From the NCBI GenBank assembly GCA_044359175.1, contig JBIKMO010000038.1, forward strand, positions 1-23,966: DNA of 23,966 nt, in the 5' to 3' direction. The position numbers and the translations under genes were made by a program. The notes beneath the pieces are model-generated. The model ran no database searches, had not been told where the DNA came from, and saw only the letters and a list, made by a program, of their open reading frames with translations. The DNA comes from UBA4615 sp044359175. GTDB lineage: Bacteria; Pseudomonadota; Gammaproteobacteria; Burkholderiales; Burkholderiaceae_E. This document shows positions 1-7,901 of this stretch, piece by piece (within the stretch, counting starts at the first letter, position 1; every line of letters begins with the position of its first letter).

Positions 1-96
1 GACCGCGACCGTCGGCTCGACGATCGCACGAGCACCGGCGATCAGGTTGGAGCGGCTGCCTTGGAAGGCGAACGAAGCAGCGAGCGTGCGGTCCAT
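1..96 (-). CDS. Partial CDS, N-terminal fragment of unknown protein
   Basis: An ATG at 94-96 (minus strand) opens a frame of 32 codons that runs off the left edge without a stop. An in-frame TAA lies four codons upstream, so the frame cannot start much earlier. The fragment begins MDRTLAASFAFQGSRSNLIA. It has mostly G or C at third codon positions, like the real genes of this window, which is why I prefer it to the opposite-strand frame. I do not recognise the family. It is not the N-terminus of HpnE (a flavoprotein that would start with a GxGxxG dinucleotide-binding motif), which often follows hpnD. The gap of about 150 bases to the hpnD stop means it is probably a separate gene. No convincing ribosome-binding site is visible. 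Confidence 0.35.
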   Translation of the reverse strand, partial: MDRTLAASFAFQGSRSNLIAGARAIVEPTVAV

Positions 97-243
97 GTCG
101 CTCGGACGTTAGCCGAAGCCCGAGTCCAGATCCCGGCATTACTGCACGAAGACCCCGCACGGCGCATCGCGGCGGGCGGCGAACGGTCGACGCGCCCGGG
201 CAATGGGTCGGCTCGCCCGCGACCCGTGTCCCGAACGCGACGG

Positions 244-1131
244 TCAGGCTGCGGATGCGGGCGGCGCGGCGCGCCGGGCTGCCTCGAATCCCGGGGGGCG
301 GCCGGTCACCCACGTGCGCCATGCGAGCAGCAGCTTGCGGATCGGCGTGAGCGAGGTGCGACGGTCGAGCACCAGGAAGTCGTCCCGCTCGATCTCGTCG
401 AGCAGCGTCGAGTAGATCGCCGACATGATCAGGCCGGGGCGCTGAGCTCGCCGGTCGGCCGCCGGCAGCAGCGCGTACGCCGCGCGGTAGCAGGAGCGCG
501 CCCGCTCGGCCTCGAACCGCATCAGCGTCACGAAGCGCTCGTCGTGGCGAGCAGCGAGAATGTCGTTGACCGTCACGCCGAAGCGCTGAAGGTCCTCGAG
601 AGGCAGGTAGACCCGCCCCTTGCGCGCATCCTCGCCGACGTCGCGGATGATGTTGGTGAGCTGGAACGCGAGCCCCAGCGTGTCCGCATAGCGCAGGGTC
701 GCGGGCTCGGTGCGCCCGAAGATGCCGCTCGCCATCTCGCCGACCACGCCCGCGACCCGCCGGCAGTACAGCGCCAGGCCGGTGAAGTCGAGGTAGCGGT
801 GCTGCTCCAGATCCATCCGCATGCCGTCGATCACCTCGACCATCCGCGCCCGCGTGATGTCGTAGTCGGGAAGGTGCGGCGCGAGTGCGCGCGACACCGG
901 GTGCTGCGGCTCGCCGGCGAACAGCCGCTCGACCTCCGACTGCCACCAGTCGAGCTTGGCCCGCGCAACCCCCGTGTCCGCGGTCTCGTCGACCGCGTCG
1001 TCCACCTCCCGGCAGAACGCGTAGAGCGCGGTGATCGCGCGCCGCCGCGCGGGCGGCAGGAACAGGAAGCTGTAGTAGAAGCTCGAGCCGCTCGCCGCGG
1101 CCTTGTCCTGGCAGTACTCGTCCGGGCTCAC
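244..1131 (-). CDS. hpnD: HpnD, presqualene diphosphate synthase
   Basis: Predicted 295-residue member of the squalene/phytoene synthase family. In the bacterial HpnCDE route HpnD condenses two farnesyl diphosphates into presqualene diphosphate, the first step towards squalene and hopanoids. The start chosen is GTG (reading VSPDEYCQDK), which matches the usual HpnD beginning and overlaps the hpnC stop by 4 nt (GTGA), implying translational coupling; a longer upstream frame exists but is only a shadow of hpnC. Motifs seen: the N-terminal SGSSFYYSFLFLPP stretch, the first Mg-binding Asp motif DDAVD at residues 44-48 after FCREV, and the second region QLTNIIRDVGEDARKGRVYLP around 158-177, with D164 and D168. 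Length is normal for the family. It follows hpnC in the same operon. Confidence 0.95.
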   Translation of the reverse strand: MSPDEYCQDKAAASGSSFYYSFLFLPPARRRAITALYAFCREVDDAVDETADTGVARAKLDWWQSEVERLFAGEPQHPVSRALAPHLPDYDITRARMVEVIDGMRMDLEQHRYLDFTGLALYCRRVAGVVGEMASGIFGRTEPATLRYADTLGLAFQLTNIIRDVGEDARKGRVYLPLEDLQRFGVTVNDILAARHDERFVTLMRFEAERARSCYRAAYALLPAADRRAQRPGLIMSAIYSTLLDEIERDDFLVLDRRTSLTPIRKLLLAWRTWVTGRPPGFEAARRAAPPASAA

Positions 1132-2054
1132 CGGTGCGCTCCGACGTCGGCTCCGCCGGGGTCGGCCGGCGTCCGGGGCGGCCGGATCGCCTGACGCAGC
1201 ACGGCCGCCGCCAGCGGCAGCGCATCGCGTGCGCCGAGCACCGGTCGGCGCGCGAACGGGTCGTGGCCGTCCTCGGCCAGGCGCGCGAGCACGCGGGCCC
1301 CACCGCAGACCACCGCACGCAGCTCCCAGCCCAGCCGTCCGCCCACCCGCGTGGCAAGTGGTGCGCCGCGGGCGAGCCATGCCGCGGCGCGCGCCGCCTC
1401 TGCGGCGATGCACGCGCGCAGCCCCGCCGGTGCGCGGGCCTGAAAGGCCGCGGTCGCGAGGTCAGCCTCGGTGACGCCGAACCGCTCCAGCGACGCGCGC
1501 GGCAGGTAGAGTCGGCCGCGCGACCAGTCGATCGCCGCGTCCTGCAGGAAGTTGATCAGCTGCAGCCCGGTGCAGACGCTGTCCGACAGCGCGCGCGTGT
1601 GATCGTCGAGCCGTCCGGCGAGGGCGAGCACCAGGTGCCCCACCGGATCGGCCGAACGCCGGCAGTAGTCCCGCAGCGCGTCGAAGTCCGCGTAGCGTGT
1701 CGTACGGACGTCCTGCTCGAACGCCGACAGCAACGCTTCGAATCGCGACCAGTCCAGTCCGTGCCGGTGCACGTGGGGCACGAGCGCGGCGACGACCGGC
1801 GTGCCGGCCGCGCCGCCGGCGCGCGCGCGCTCGAGGTCGGCGCGCAACTCGCCCAATCGCGCAAGCCGCTGTGCCGCCGGCGCGTCGCCCTCGTCGGCGA
1901 TGTCGTCGGCGGTGCGGGCGAACGCATAGATCGCCACGACGGCCGGCCGCATCCGCGCCGGCATCAGCCAGGAGGCGACCGGGAAATTCTCGTAGTGATC
2001 GACGCCGTGGAGCGGGGAGGCCACCGAAACATTGTAGGGGTCGGCGGGATCCAC
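1128..2054 (-). CDS. hpnC: HpnC, hydroxysqualene synthase
   Basis: Predicted 308-residue squalene-synthase-like enzyme. HpnC converts presqualene diphosphate, made by HpnD, into hydroxysqualene, which HpnE then reduces to squalene. The diagnostic HYENFPVASWLMP stretch is at residues 20-32, the first Asp motif DDIAD at 50-54 and the second motif LQLINFLQDAAIDWSRGRLY around 164-183. The start is uncertain: the GTG at 2054 gives the longest frame, but most HpnC proteins begin only a few residues before HYENFP. A GTG at 2024 (residue 11 here) is a credible alternative. Neither has a good ribosome-binding site. A TACAAT hexamer at 2031-2036 (minus strand) would place transcription just upstream of the shorter start. 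The gene is first in the hpnCD pair and divergent from the efflux operon. Confidence 0.92.
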   Translation of the reverse strand: MDPADPYNVSVASPLHGVDHYENFPVASWLMPARMRPAVVAIYAFARTADDIADEGDAPAAQRLARLGELRADLERARAGGAAGTPVVAALVPHVHRHGLDWSRFEALLSAFEQDVRTTRYADFDALRDYCRRSADPVGHLVLALAGRLDDHTRALSDSVCTGLQLINFLQDAAIDWSRGRLYLPRASLERFGVTEADLATAAFQARAPAGLRACIAAEAARAAAWLARGAPLATRVGGRLGWELRAVVCGGARVLARLAEDGHDPFARRPVLGARDALPLAAAVLRQAIRPPRTPADPGGADVGAHR

Positions 2055-2057
2055 ACG

Positions 2058-2086
2058 TTGACCGGCGATCCAGTCGCGGCTAGATT
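2058..2086 (+). promoter_or_regulatory. Sigma70-type promoter of the RND efflux operon
   Basis: TTGACC at 2058-2063 and TAGATT at 2081-2086 are separated by exactly 17 bases, close to the sigma70 consensus. The predicted start of transcription, about seven bases after the -10 box, is near 2093, inside the palindrome at 2091-2104 and some 20 bases before the adaptor ATG. The match is good by eye but has not been scored. Confidence 0.6.
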
Positions 2087-2110
2087 AATGACTGACGCGT
2101 CAGTAACTAA
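2085..2110. promoter_or_regulatory. Palindromic operator, probably TetR-family, between hpnC and the efflux operon
   Basis: ACTGACGCGTCAGT at 2091-2104 is a perfect 14-bp inverted repeat. It extends imperfectly to 2085-2110 (TTA on one side, TAA on the other), with 11 of 13 base pairs matching. Its size and position, over the predicted +1 of an RND efflux operon, are typical of a TetR/AcrR-family repressor site. No regulator gene is adjacent: the divergent neighbour is hpnC. The assignment to TetR is inference; the palindrome itself is read directly. Confidence 0.65.
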
Positions 2111-2114
2111 AGCC

Positions 2115-3245
2115 ATGCCGCATCGCCATCCTCAACGTCTCGCCGCGGGCGGGGTCTGTGCCGCCCTCGCCCTGTCCGCCTGCGCACCGCCGCCCGCTCC
2201 GCCCCGCGCCGAGGCACCCCGGCCGGTGCGTACGGTCGTGGTCCAGCCCAGCGCCGACCCGATTGCGCTCGAGCTGCCCGGCGAGGTGCGACCGCGGATC
2301 GAGAGTCGGCTCGGGTTCCGGGTCGCGGGCAAGCTCGCGCAGCGCGCGGTGTCGGTCGGCGACCGGGTCGTTCCCGGACAGCTGCTCGCGCGCCTCGATC
2401 CGGTCGACCTCGCCCCGGCGCTGCAGGCGCAGCAGGCGCAGCTCGCCGCCGCACGCGTGGACCGGGATCTCGCCGGCGTCGAACTCGAACGCCTGCGCCA
2501 CCTGCGGGCTCAGGGCTACATCAGCCCCGCCGCCCTCGACCGCCAGCAGGCGGCGCTCGATGCCGCGCTGTCCCGGGTCGCGGCGGCCGAGGCGCTGCTG
2601 CAGCAGGCCCGCAACGCGATCGACTTCCAGCTGCTGCGCGCCGACGCAGCCGGGGTGGTCACCGCGATCGAAGCCGAACCGGGTCAGGTGGTCGCGGCCG
2701 GACAGGCCGTGGTCCGGATCGCGCGCGCCGGCGGTGCGGAGATCGCGGTCAACGTGCCCGAGAGCGCGTACGCGCTGGCGCGCACCACTCCGGAGTGGAC
2801 GGTCGTCGTCCCGGCACTCGGCGGGCGTGTGCTCGTGGGGCGTCTGCGCGAGCTGTCGCCGATCGCCGACCCGTCGTCGCGCACCTACCCGGCGCGACTC
2901 GAGGTCTCCGGACCCACCGACGGGCTCGCCTTCGGCATGACGACCGTGGTCCGGGCGGTCCGCGCCGCGCCCCCGGCCTTCGTGGTCCCGCTGTCGGCGC
3001 TGCATTCGCGGGACGCGACGCCGCGGGTCTGGCGCGTCGATCCGCAGTCTCTGACCGTGCAGCCGATCGAGGTTCGTACCGCCGGACTGCTCGACGAGTC
3101 GGCCAGGATCGTCGAGGGTCTGCGGGCCGGCGACCGGGTGGTCACCGCCGGCGCGAACCTGCTGCTGCCGGGTCAGCGCGTGCGGCTGCTCGACGCCGCT
3201 GTCCCGGCCCCGCAGGGCGGCGCGGCGGCGGAGACGCCACGGTGA
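2115..3245 (+). CDS. RND efflux periplasmic adaptor subunit (membrane fusion lipoprotein)
   Basis: Predicted 376-residue adaptor that would link an inner-membrane RND pump to an outer-membrane channel. It starts with a lipoprotein signal peptide: a charged N-terminus, a hydrophobic stretch, then the lipobox LSAC with lipid-modified Cys23. A lipoyl/barrel-sandwich half (GFRVAGKLAQRAVSVGDRVV region, residues about 70-100) is followed by a coiled-coil hairpin rich in Ala, Gln and Leu (about 105-170). The second lipoyl half has DAAGVVTAIEAEPGQVVAAG near 180, and the beta-barrel and membrane-proximal domains extend to the end. The ATG at 2115 is chosen; an in-frame ATG at 2088 would precede the predicted transcription start. 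The stop overlaps the pump gene start by 4 nt. Substrate cannot be read from sequence, and no TolC-type gene is present in the window. Confidence 0.93.
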   Translation: MPHRHPQRLAAGGVCAALALSACAPPPAPPRAEAPRPVRTVVVQPSADPIALELPGEVRPRIESRLGFRVAGKLAQRAVSVGDRVVPGQLLARLDPVDLAPALQAQQAQLAAARVDRDLAGVELERLRHLRAQGYISPAALDRQQAALDAALSRVAAAEALLQQARNAIDFQLLRADAAGVVTAIEAEPGQVVAAGQAVVRIARAGGAEIAVNVPESAYALARTTPEWTVVVPALGGRVLVGRLRELSPIADPSSRTYPARLEVSGPTDGLAFGMTTVVRAVRAAPPAFVVPLSALHSRDATPRVWRVDPQSLTVQPIEVRTAGLLDESARIVEGLRAGDRVVTAGANLLLPGQRVRLLDAAVPAPQGGAAAETPR

Positions 3246-6200
3246 GCGCGAATCCACCGATCGATCCGCCGGCGCCCAGCGGCTGGAACCTGTCGGCGCT
3301 GGCGTTGCGGCATCCGCAGCTCACGTTGTTCCTGCTGATGGTGGTCGCCATCTCCGGCACGCTGGCGTTCTTCAACCTCGGGCAGCGCGAGGACCCGGAC
3401 TTCGTGTTCCGCGCGATGGTGATCCGGACGATCTGGCCGGGCGCCACCACCGAGCAGGTCGACGCGCAGATCACCGATCGCATCGAGAAGAAGCTGCAGG
3501 AGGTCCCGTACTTCAAATGGACCCGCAGCCACTCGAAACCCGGCGAATCGCTGATCGTGCTCGAGCTGCAGGACGTGGCGCCGCGCGCCGAGGTGCCCCA
3601 GATCTGGTACCAGGTGCGCAAGAAGGTCGGCGACATCCGGTCCCAGCTGCCCGCGGAGTCGGTCGGCCCGTTCTTCAACGACGAGTTCGGCGACGTGTTC
3701 GGCACCATCTACGCGTTCACCGGCGACGGCTTCACGCTCGCCGAGCTGCGCGCCCAGGTCGAGGCGGTTCGCCAGGAACTGCTGCGGCTGCCGGACGTCT
3801 CGAAGGTCGAGCTGATCGGCGTCCAGGACGAGCGGGTGTTCGTCGAGGTCTCGCCGCTCGCCCTGGCCAACCTGGGCATCGACGCGCAGCGGATCGCCGA
3901 GCAGCTCTCCGCGCAGAACCTGATCGCACCGGCCGGCACCGTGCAGGGCCTGACGCGGCAGGTGCCGCTGCGCGTGACCGGCCAGTTCGACACGTTGGCC
4001 GAAGTCCGCGAGCTGCGGTTGAACATCGACGGACGGGTCGTGAGGCTCGGCGACGCGGCCCGGGTCTGGCGGGGCTACGAGGATCCGCCCGACTGGACGA
4101 TGCGCTTCGCGGGTAGGCAGGCGATCGGTCTCGCGGTGTCGATGGTGCGCGACGGCGACGTCCTCGAGCTTGGCGAGAACCTGCAGCGCACGATGGACCG
4201 CATGAAGGCCGACATGCCGCTCGGAGTGGAGTTCGCCAAGGTGTCGGACCAGCCTCGGATCGTGAGGAACGCGGTCGGACTGTTCCTGCGAGCGCTGCTC
4301 GAGGCGGTTGCGATCGTGCTTGCGGTGTCGTTCATCAGCCTGGGTATCCGGGCCGGGGCGGTGGTGGCGCTGACCATCCCGCTCGTGCTCGCCGCCACCT
4401 TCCTCGCAATGCGTTGGTACGGGATCGACCTGCACCGGATCTCGACGGGCGCGCTGATCATCGCGCTCGGGCTGCTGGTGGACGACGCGATGATCGCGGT
4501 CGAGATGATGTCGCGCAAGGTCGAGGAAGGGTTCGACCGGTTTCGCGCGGCGACCTTCGCCTACACGAGCACCGCCTTTCCGATGCTCACCGGCACGCTG
4601 ATCACCGCCGCGGGCTTCCTACCGATCGCCACCGCGCGTTCGACCACGGGGGAGTACACCCTCGCAATCTTCCAGGTCGTGACCCTCGCACTGCTCGCCT
4701 CCTGGGTGATGGCGGTGGTCGCGACGCCCTTCATCGGACACTACCTCCTCAAGGCTGGGCCGGGCGGGCATCGCGAGGTCTTCGACACGCCGTTCTACCG
4801 GCAGCTGCGGGCGGCGATCGAGGGGTGCATGCACCGACGCTGGCTGACGATCGCCGCAACGCTCGGTCTGTTCGCGCTGGGCGCGCTCGGCATGAAGGCG
4901 ACCGAGAAGCAGTTCTTTCCGTCCTCGGACCGTACCGAGCTCCTGGTCGAGATGTGGCTGCCCGAAGGAGCGTCCTACCAGGCCACCGAGACGCAGGCGC
5001 GGCGGCTCGAGGGCTTGCTGTCGAAGGATGCCGACATCTCGACCTTCGTCGCGTACGTCGGCAACGGCTCGCCCCGCTACTACCTGTCGCTCGACCAGCA
5101 GCTGTTCCGGCCGAACTTCGCGCAGTTCGTGATCCTCACCCCCGACGTGGCCGCGCGCGAGCGGCTGTTGCCCCGGCTGCGCGGTCTGCTCGCCGAGGAG
5201 TTCCCGGGCGTGCGAACCCGCGCCTTCCGAACGCCGCTCGGACCGCCGGTCGCCTACCCGATCCAGTTCCGCGTGACCGGTCCGGATCCGGTGCGGTTGA
5301 AGGCGATCGGCGAGCAGGTCGCCGCGCGGGTTCGTGCCGACCCGGCGACGCTCGACACCCATCCCGACTGGGGCGAGCGCTCTCCGGCGCTGCGCATCGA
5401 GGTGGACCAGGACAAGGCTCGAGCGATCGGCCTGTCGAGCGGGCAGATCGCCCGAGCGATCGGCGGCGCGGTCTCGGGCACGACGATCGGTACCTTCCGC
5501 GAGCGCGACCAGCTGATCGACGTGGTGCTGCGCGCCCCGGAGCGAGAGCGGATGAGTCTCGCGAACCTGGGCAACCTGCAGGTGCGAACCGCGCTCGGAC
5601 GCTCGGTGCCGCTCGCTCAGATCGCCGACATCCGCGAGGTGATGGAGGAGCCGATCGTCTGGCGTCGCAGCCGTGAACCGACGCTGACCGTGCGCGCCGA
5701 GCTGATCGACGGCGTGCAGGCCCCCGACGTGACCGTGCGCATCGACCCGCAGCTGGACGGACTGCGCGCGGCGCTGCCGCCCGGCTACCGAATCGAGGCT
5801 GGCGGCCCCTACGAGGAGAACCTCAAGGCGCAGGCCTCGATCAACGCGGGCATGCCGGCGATGATCGCGATCGTGGTCGGGCTGCTGATGCTCCAGCTCA
5901 AGCGGTTCTCGCTCGCGTTCATGGTGCTGGTGACCGCGCCGTTGGGCATCATCGGCGTGGCGGCCGCACTGCTCGCCTCCGGGCGGCCGTTCGGCTTCGT
6001 CGCGATGCTCGGCACGATCGCGCTCGGCGGCATGATCATGCGCAACACGGTGATCCTGGTCGACCAGATCCGCCAGGACAGGGACGCCGGCATGCCTGCC
6101 TGGGAGGCGGTGCGCGAGTCGGCGGTGCGCCGGTTCCGGCCAATCGCGCTGACCGCCGCTGCGTCGATTCTCGCGATGATCCCGCTGTCGCGCGACGTGC

Positions 6201-6352
6201 TCTGGGGACCGATGGCGTTCTCGATCATGGGCGGGCTGGTGGTCGCGACGGTGCTCACCGTGCTGTTCGTGCCGGCGCTCTACGTCGCGTGGTACCGGCT
6301 GCGCCCGGGCGACGGTGCGCCGCCGGTCCGGTCCGCTGCGGGGGCGGCCTGA
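3242..6352 (+). CDS. RND efflux transporter permease subunit (AcrB/AcrD/AcrF superfamily)
   Basis: Predicted 1036-residue inner-membrane proton-driven pump, full length for the family. The GTG start overlaps the adaptor stop (GTGA). TM1 is at about residues 26-44, followed by a large periplasmic domain with the porter-type IRTIWPGATTEQVD segment. TM2-TM6 follow from about 345. The TM4 proton-relay pair is Asp414-Asp415 in GLLVDDAMIAVEMM. TM7 is near 532, then a second periplasmic domain, and TM8-TM12 run from about 865. At the TM10 position where AcrB has the relay Lys940, this protein reads MRN, giving Arg934-Asn935. The N-terminal sequence resembles the branch of RND pumps that work with short lipoprotein adaptors. 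Drug, solvent or lipid substrates are all possible; placement next to hpnCD does not prove a hopanoid link. Confidence 0.95.
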   Translation: MSANPPIDPPAPSGWNLSALALRHPQLTLFLLMVVAISGTLAFFNLGQREDPDFVFRAMVIRTIWPGATTEQVDAQITDRIEKKLQEVPYFKWTRSHSKPGESLIVLELQDVAPRAEVPQIWYQVRKKVGDIRSQLPAESVGPFFNDEFGDVFGTIYAFTGDGFTLAELRAQVEAVRQELLRLPDVSKVELIGVQDERVFVEVSPLALANLGIDAQRIAEQLSAQNLIAPAGTVQGLTRQVPLRVTGQFDTLAEVRELRLNIDGRVVRLGDAARVWRGYEDPPDWTMRFAGRQAIGLAVSMVRDGDVLELGENLQRTMDRMKADMPLGVEFAKVSDQPRIVRNAVGLFLRALLEAVAIVLAVSFISLGIRAGAVVALTIPLVLAATFLAMRWYGIDLHRISTGALIIALGLLVDDAMIAVEMMSRKVEEGFDRFRAATFAYTSTAFPMLTGTLITAAGFLPIATARSTTGEYTLAIFQVVTLALLASWVMAVVATPFIGHYLLKAGPGGHREVFDTPFYRQLRAAIEGCMHRRWLTIAATLGLFALGALGMKATEKQFFPSSDRTELLVEMWLPEGASYQATETQARRLEGLLSKDADISTFVAYVGNGSPRYYLSLDQQLFRPNFAQFVILTPDVAARERLLPRLRGLLAEEFPGVRTRAFRTPLGPPVAYPIQFRVTGPDPVRLKAIGEQVAARVRADPATLDTHPDWGERSPALRIEVDQDKARAIGLSSGQIARAIGGAVSGTTIGTFRERDQLIDVVLRAPERERMSLANLGNLQVRTALGRSVPLAQIADIREVMEEPIVWRRSREPTLTVRAELIDGVQAPDVTVRIDPQLDGLRAALPPGYRIEAGGPYEENLKAQASINAGMPAMIAIVVGLLMLQLKRFSLAFMVLVTAPLGIIGVAAALLASGRPFGFVAMLGTIALGGMIMRNTVILVDQIRQDRDAGMPAWEAVRESAVRRFRPIALTAAASILAMIPLSRDVLWGPMAFSIMGGLVVATVLTVLFVPALYVAWYRLRPGDGAPPVRSAAGAA

Positions 6353-6361
6353 CGCATCGTC

Positions 6362-6367
6362 TACAAT
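6362..6367 (+). promoter_or_regulatory. Candidate -10 box for tRNA-Leu
   Basis: TACAAT lies 30 bases before the tRNA-Leu 5' end and just after the pump stop codon. No convincing -35 hexamer is visible at the right distance, so this is a partial match only. It may also drive trigger factor downstream. Confidence 0.4.
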
Positions 6368-6397
6368 GTACGGGCGAGGGGTTCGCGCGGTCCCGTC

Positions 6398-6482
6398 GCG
6401 GCCGTGGCGGAATCGGTAGACGCACCAGGTTTAGGTCCTGGCGCCGCGAGGCGTGAAGGTTCGAGTCCTTTCGGCCGCACCA
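6398..6482 (+). tRNA. tRNA-Leu (anticodon UAG)
   Basis: An 85-nt class II tRNA. The acceptor stem GCGGCCG pairs with CGGCCGC at 6472-6478, followed by discriminator A and an encoded CCA at 6480-6482. The anticodon arm is CCAGG, loop TTTAGGT, CCTGG, giving anticodon TAG, which reads CUN leucine codons. A variable arm and a GGTTCGAGTCC T-arm are present. It stands between the efflux operon and tig, a position often seen in betaproteobacteria. Confidence 0.96.
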
Positions 6483-6579
6483 AGCCGCGCTGACCGTCGT
6501 GACCGGCGTGGCGCGGGCCCGGCGCCCACCGATTGCCGCCCCCGGCCCCCCCTGACGACACACGGAAGACAGCGAGAAG

Positions 6580-7884
6580 ATGGCCACGCAACTGGAATCG
6601 ACCGGTACGCTCGAACGCCGCTTGAGCCTTTCGGTCTCGTTGGCCGAGATCGGCCAGCAGGCCGAGCAGAAGCTGCGCGAGATGGCGCGCACGGTGCGCA
6701 TGCCCGGCTTCAGGCCCGGCAAGGTGCCGATCAGCATGCTCCAGCGCTCCTACGGTGCGCAGGTTCGAGCCGAGGTGCTCGGCGACGCGGTGTCGAAGGC
6801 GTTCTCGGCCGCGGTCACCGAGCACGGTCTTCGGATCGCCGGGCAGCCGCGCATCGAACCTAGGCAGCAGCCGGATTCGGCCCAGGCGGGCTTCACCGCC
6901 ATCTTCGAGATCTACCCTGACATCCGGCTGGGTGACCCGGCGACGCTCACGATCGAACGGGTCTCGTGCGCGGTGACCGATGCGGACATCGACAAGACGC
7001 TGGACGTCCTGCGCAAGCAGCGCACCGAGTGGTCGGCAGCCGCCCGTCCGGCAGCCGACGGCGACCGGCTCACGATCGACTTCGTGGGCACGCTCGACGG
7101 TACGCCGTTCGACGGCGGGTCGGCGAACGACTTCTCCGTGGTGCTCGGGGAAGGTCGGATGCTGCCCGACTTCGAGGCCGGACTGCGCGGGGCCAGCGCC
7201 GGCGAGACGCGCAGCTTCGAGGTCGCCTTCCCGGCCGACTACGGCAGCGCCCAGCTCGCGGGCAAGACCGGCCGGTTCGAGGTCACGGTGAAGGCGGTGG
7301 ACGCGCCGCGGCTGCCGGCGTTGGATGAGGCGTTCGCCCGGCAGCTCGGCGTGGCCGACGGCAGTCTGGACGCGCTGCGCGCCGATCTGCGGGGCAACCT
7401 CGAGCGTGAGGTTGCGCAGCGGCTGCGCATCCGGACGAAGTCCGGGGCGATGGACGCGCTCGCAGGGCTCGCCGGGTTCGAGCTGCCCAAGGCGCTGGTC
7501 GAGGCCGAGTCGCAGACGCTGGTCGAGCGCGCGCGCGCCGACCTGAAGAAACGCGGCATGGACCCCGACAAGGTGCCGATCTCGGCGGATCAGTTCGCCG
7601 AGCCGGCGGGGCGGCGGGTGCGCCTCGGCCTGATCGTCGCGGAGATTGTCAAGGCTAACGACCTCAAGGCCAAGCCGGACCAGCTGCGCCGTCAGATCGA
7701 AGAGCTTGCGCAGGGCTACGAGAACCCCGGCGAGGTGATCCGTTGGTACTTCAGCGACCGCGAGCGCCTCGCCGACATCGAATCTCTGGTCGTCGAGCAA
7801 AACGTGGTCGACTGGGTGCTGAGCCGAGCGCAGGTCACCGACCGGGCGCTCGGGTTCGACGAACTGATGGCCGCCAACGGCTGA
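6580..7884 (+). CDS. tig: Trigger factor, ribosome-associated chaperone and peptidyl-prolyl isomerase
   Basis: Predicted 434-residue cytosolic chaperone that docks at the ribosome exit tunnel and shields nascent chains. The ribosome-binding signature GFRPGKVP is at residues 43-50 in the N-terminal domain. An FKBP-type isomerase domain spans about 155-245 (DRLTIDFVGTLDGTPFDGG, then LPDFEAGLRG). The remaining C-terminal helices form the chaperone body. Length is typical. The ATG is preceded by a GAGAAG-like ribosome-binding site. The gene lies 17 nt upstream of clpP, with clpX and lon following, the standard proteostasis cluster. It may be co-transcribed with tRNA-Leu, since no terminator with a T-run is visible between them. 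Confidence 0.97.
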   Translation: MATQLESTGTLERRLSLSVSLAEIGQQAEQKLREMARTVRMPGFRPGKVPISMLQRSYGAQVRAEVLGDAVSKAFSAAVTEHGLRIAGQPRIEPRQQPDSAQAGFTAIFEIYPDIRLGDPATLTIERVSCAVTDADIDKTLDVLRKQRTEWSAAARPAADGDRLTIDFVGTLDGTPFDGGSANDFSVVLGEGRMLPDFEAGLRGASAGETRSFEVAFPADYGSAQLAGKTGRFEVTVKAVDAPRLPALDEAFARQLGVADGSLDALRADLRGNLEREVAQRLRIRTKSGAMDALAGLAGFELPKALVEAESQTLVERARADLKKRGMDPDKVPISADQFAEPAGRRVRLGLIVAEIVKANDLKAKPDQLRRQIEELAQGYENPGEVIRWYFSDRERLADIESLVVEQNVVDWVLSRAQVTDRALGFDELMAANG

Positions 7885-7901
7885 ACGAGAGGACACGCAA
7901 C

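Noticed and set aside
61..1194. Long plus-strand open frame across hpnD
   Set aside because: It is antisense to hpnD, has an Arg/Ala-rich composition with no family resemblance, and is explained by the high GC content.
1134..2114. Upstream extension of the efflux adaptor frame through hpnC
   Set aside because: It runs antisense to hpnC. The lipoprotein signal peptide starting at 2115 gives the true N-terminus.
2088..2114. In-frame ATG at 2088 as adaptor start
   Set aside because: It lies upstream of the predicted transcription start and would bury the operator in coding sequence; the signal peptide is better formed from 2115.
3173..4435. Minus-strand open frame of 420 codons within the RND pump gene
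   Set aside because: It is a shadow of the pump gene with His/Arg/Asp-rich low-complexity translation and no motifs.
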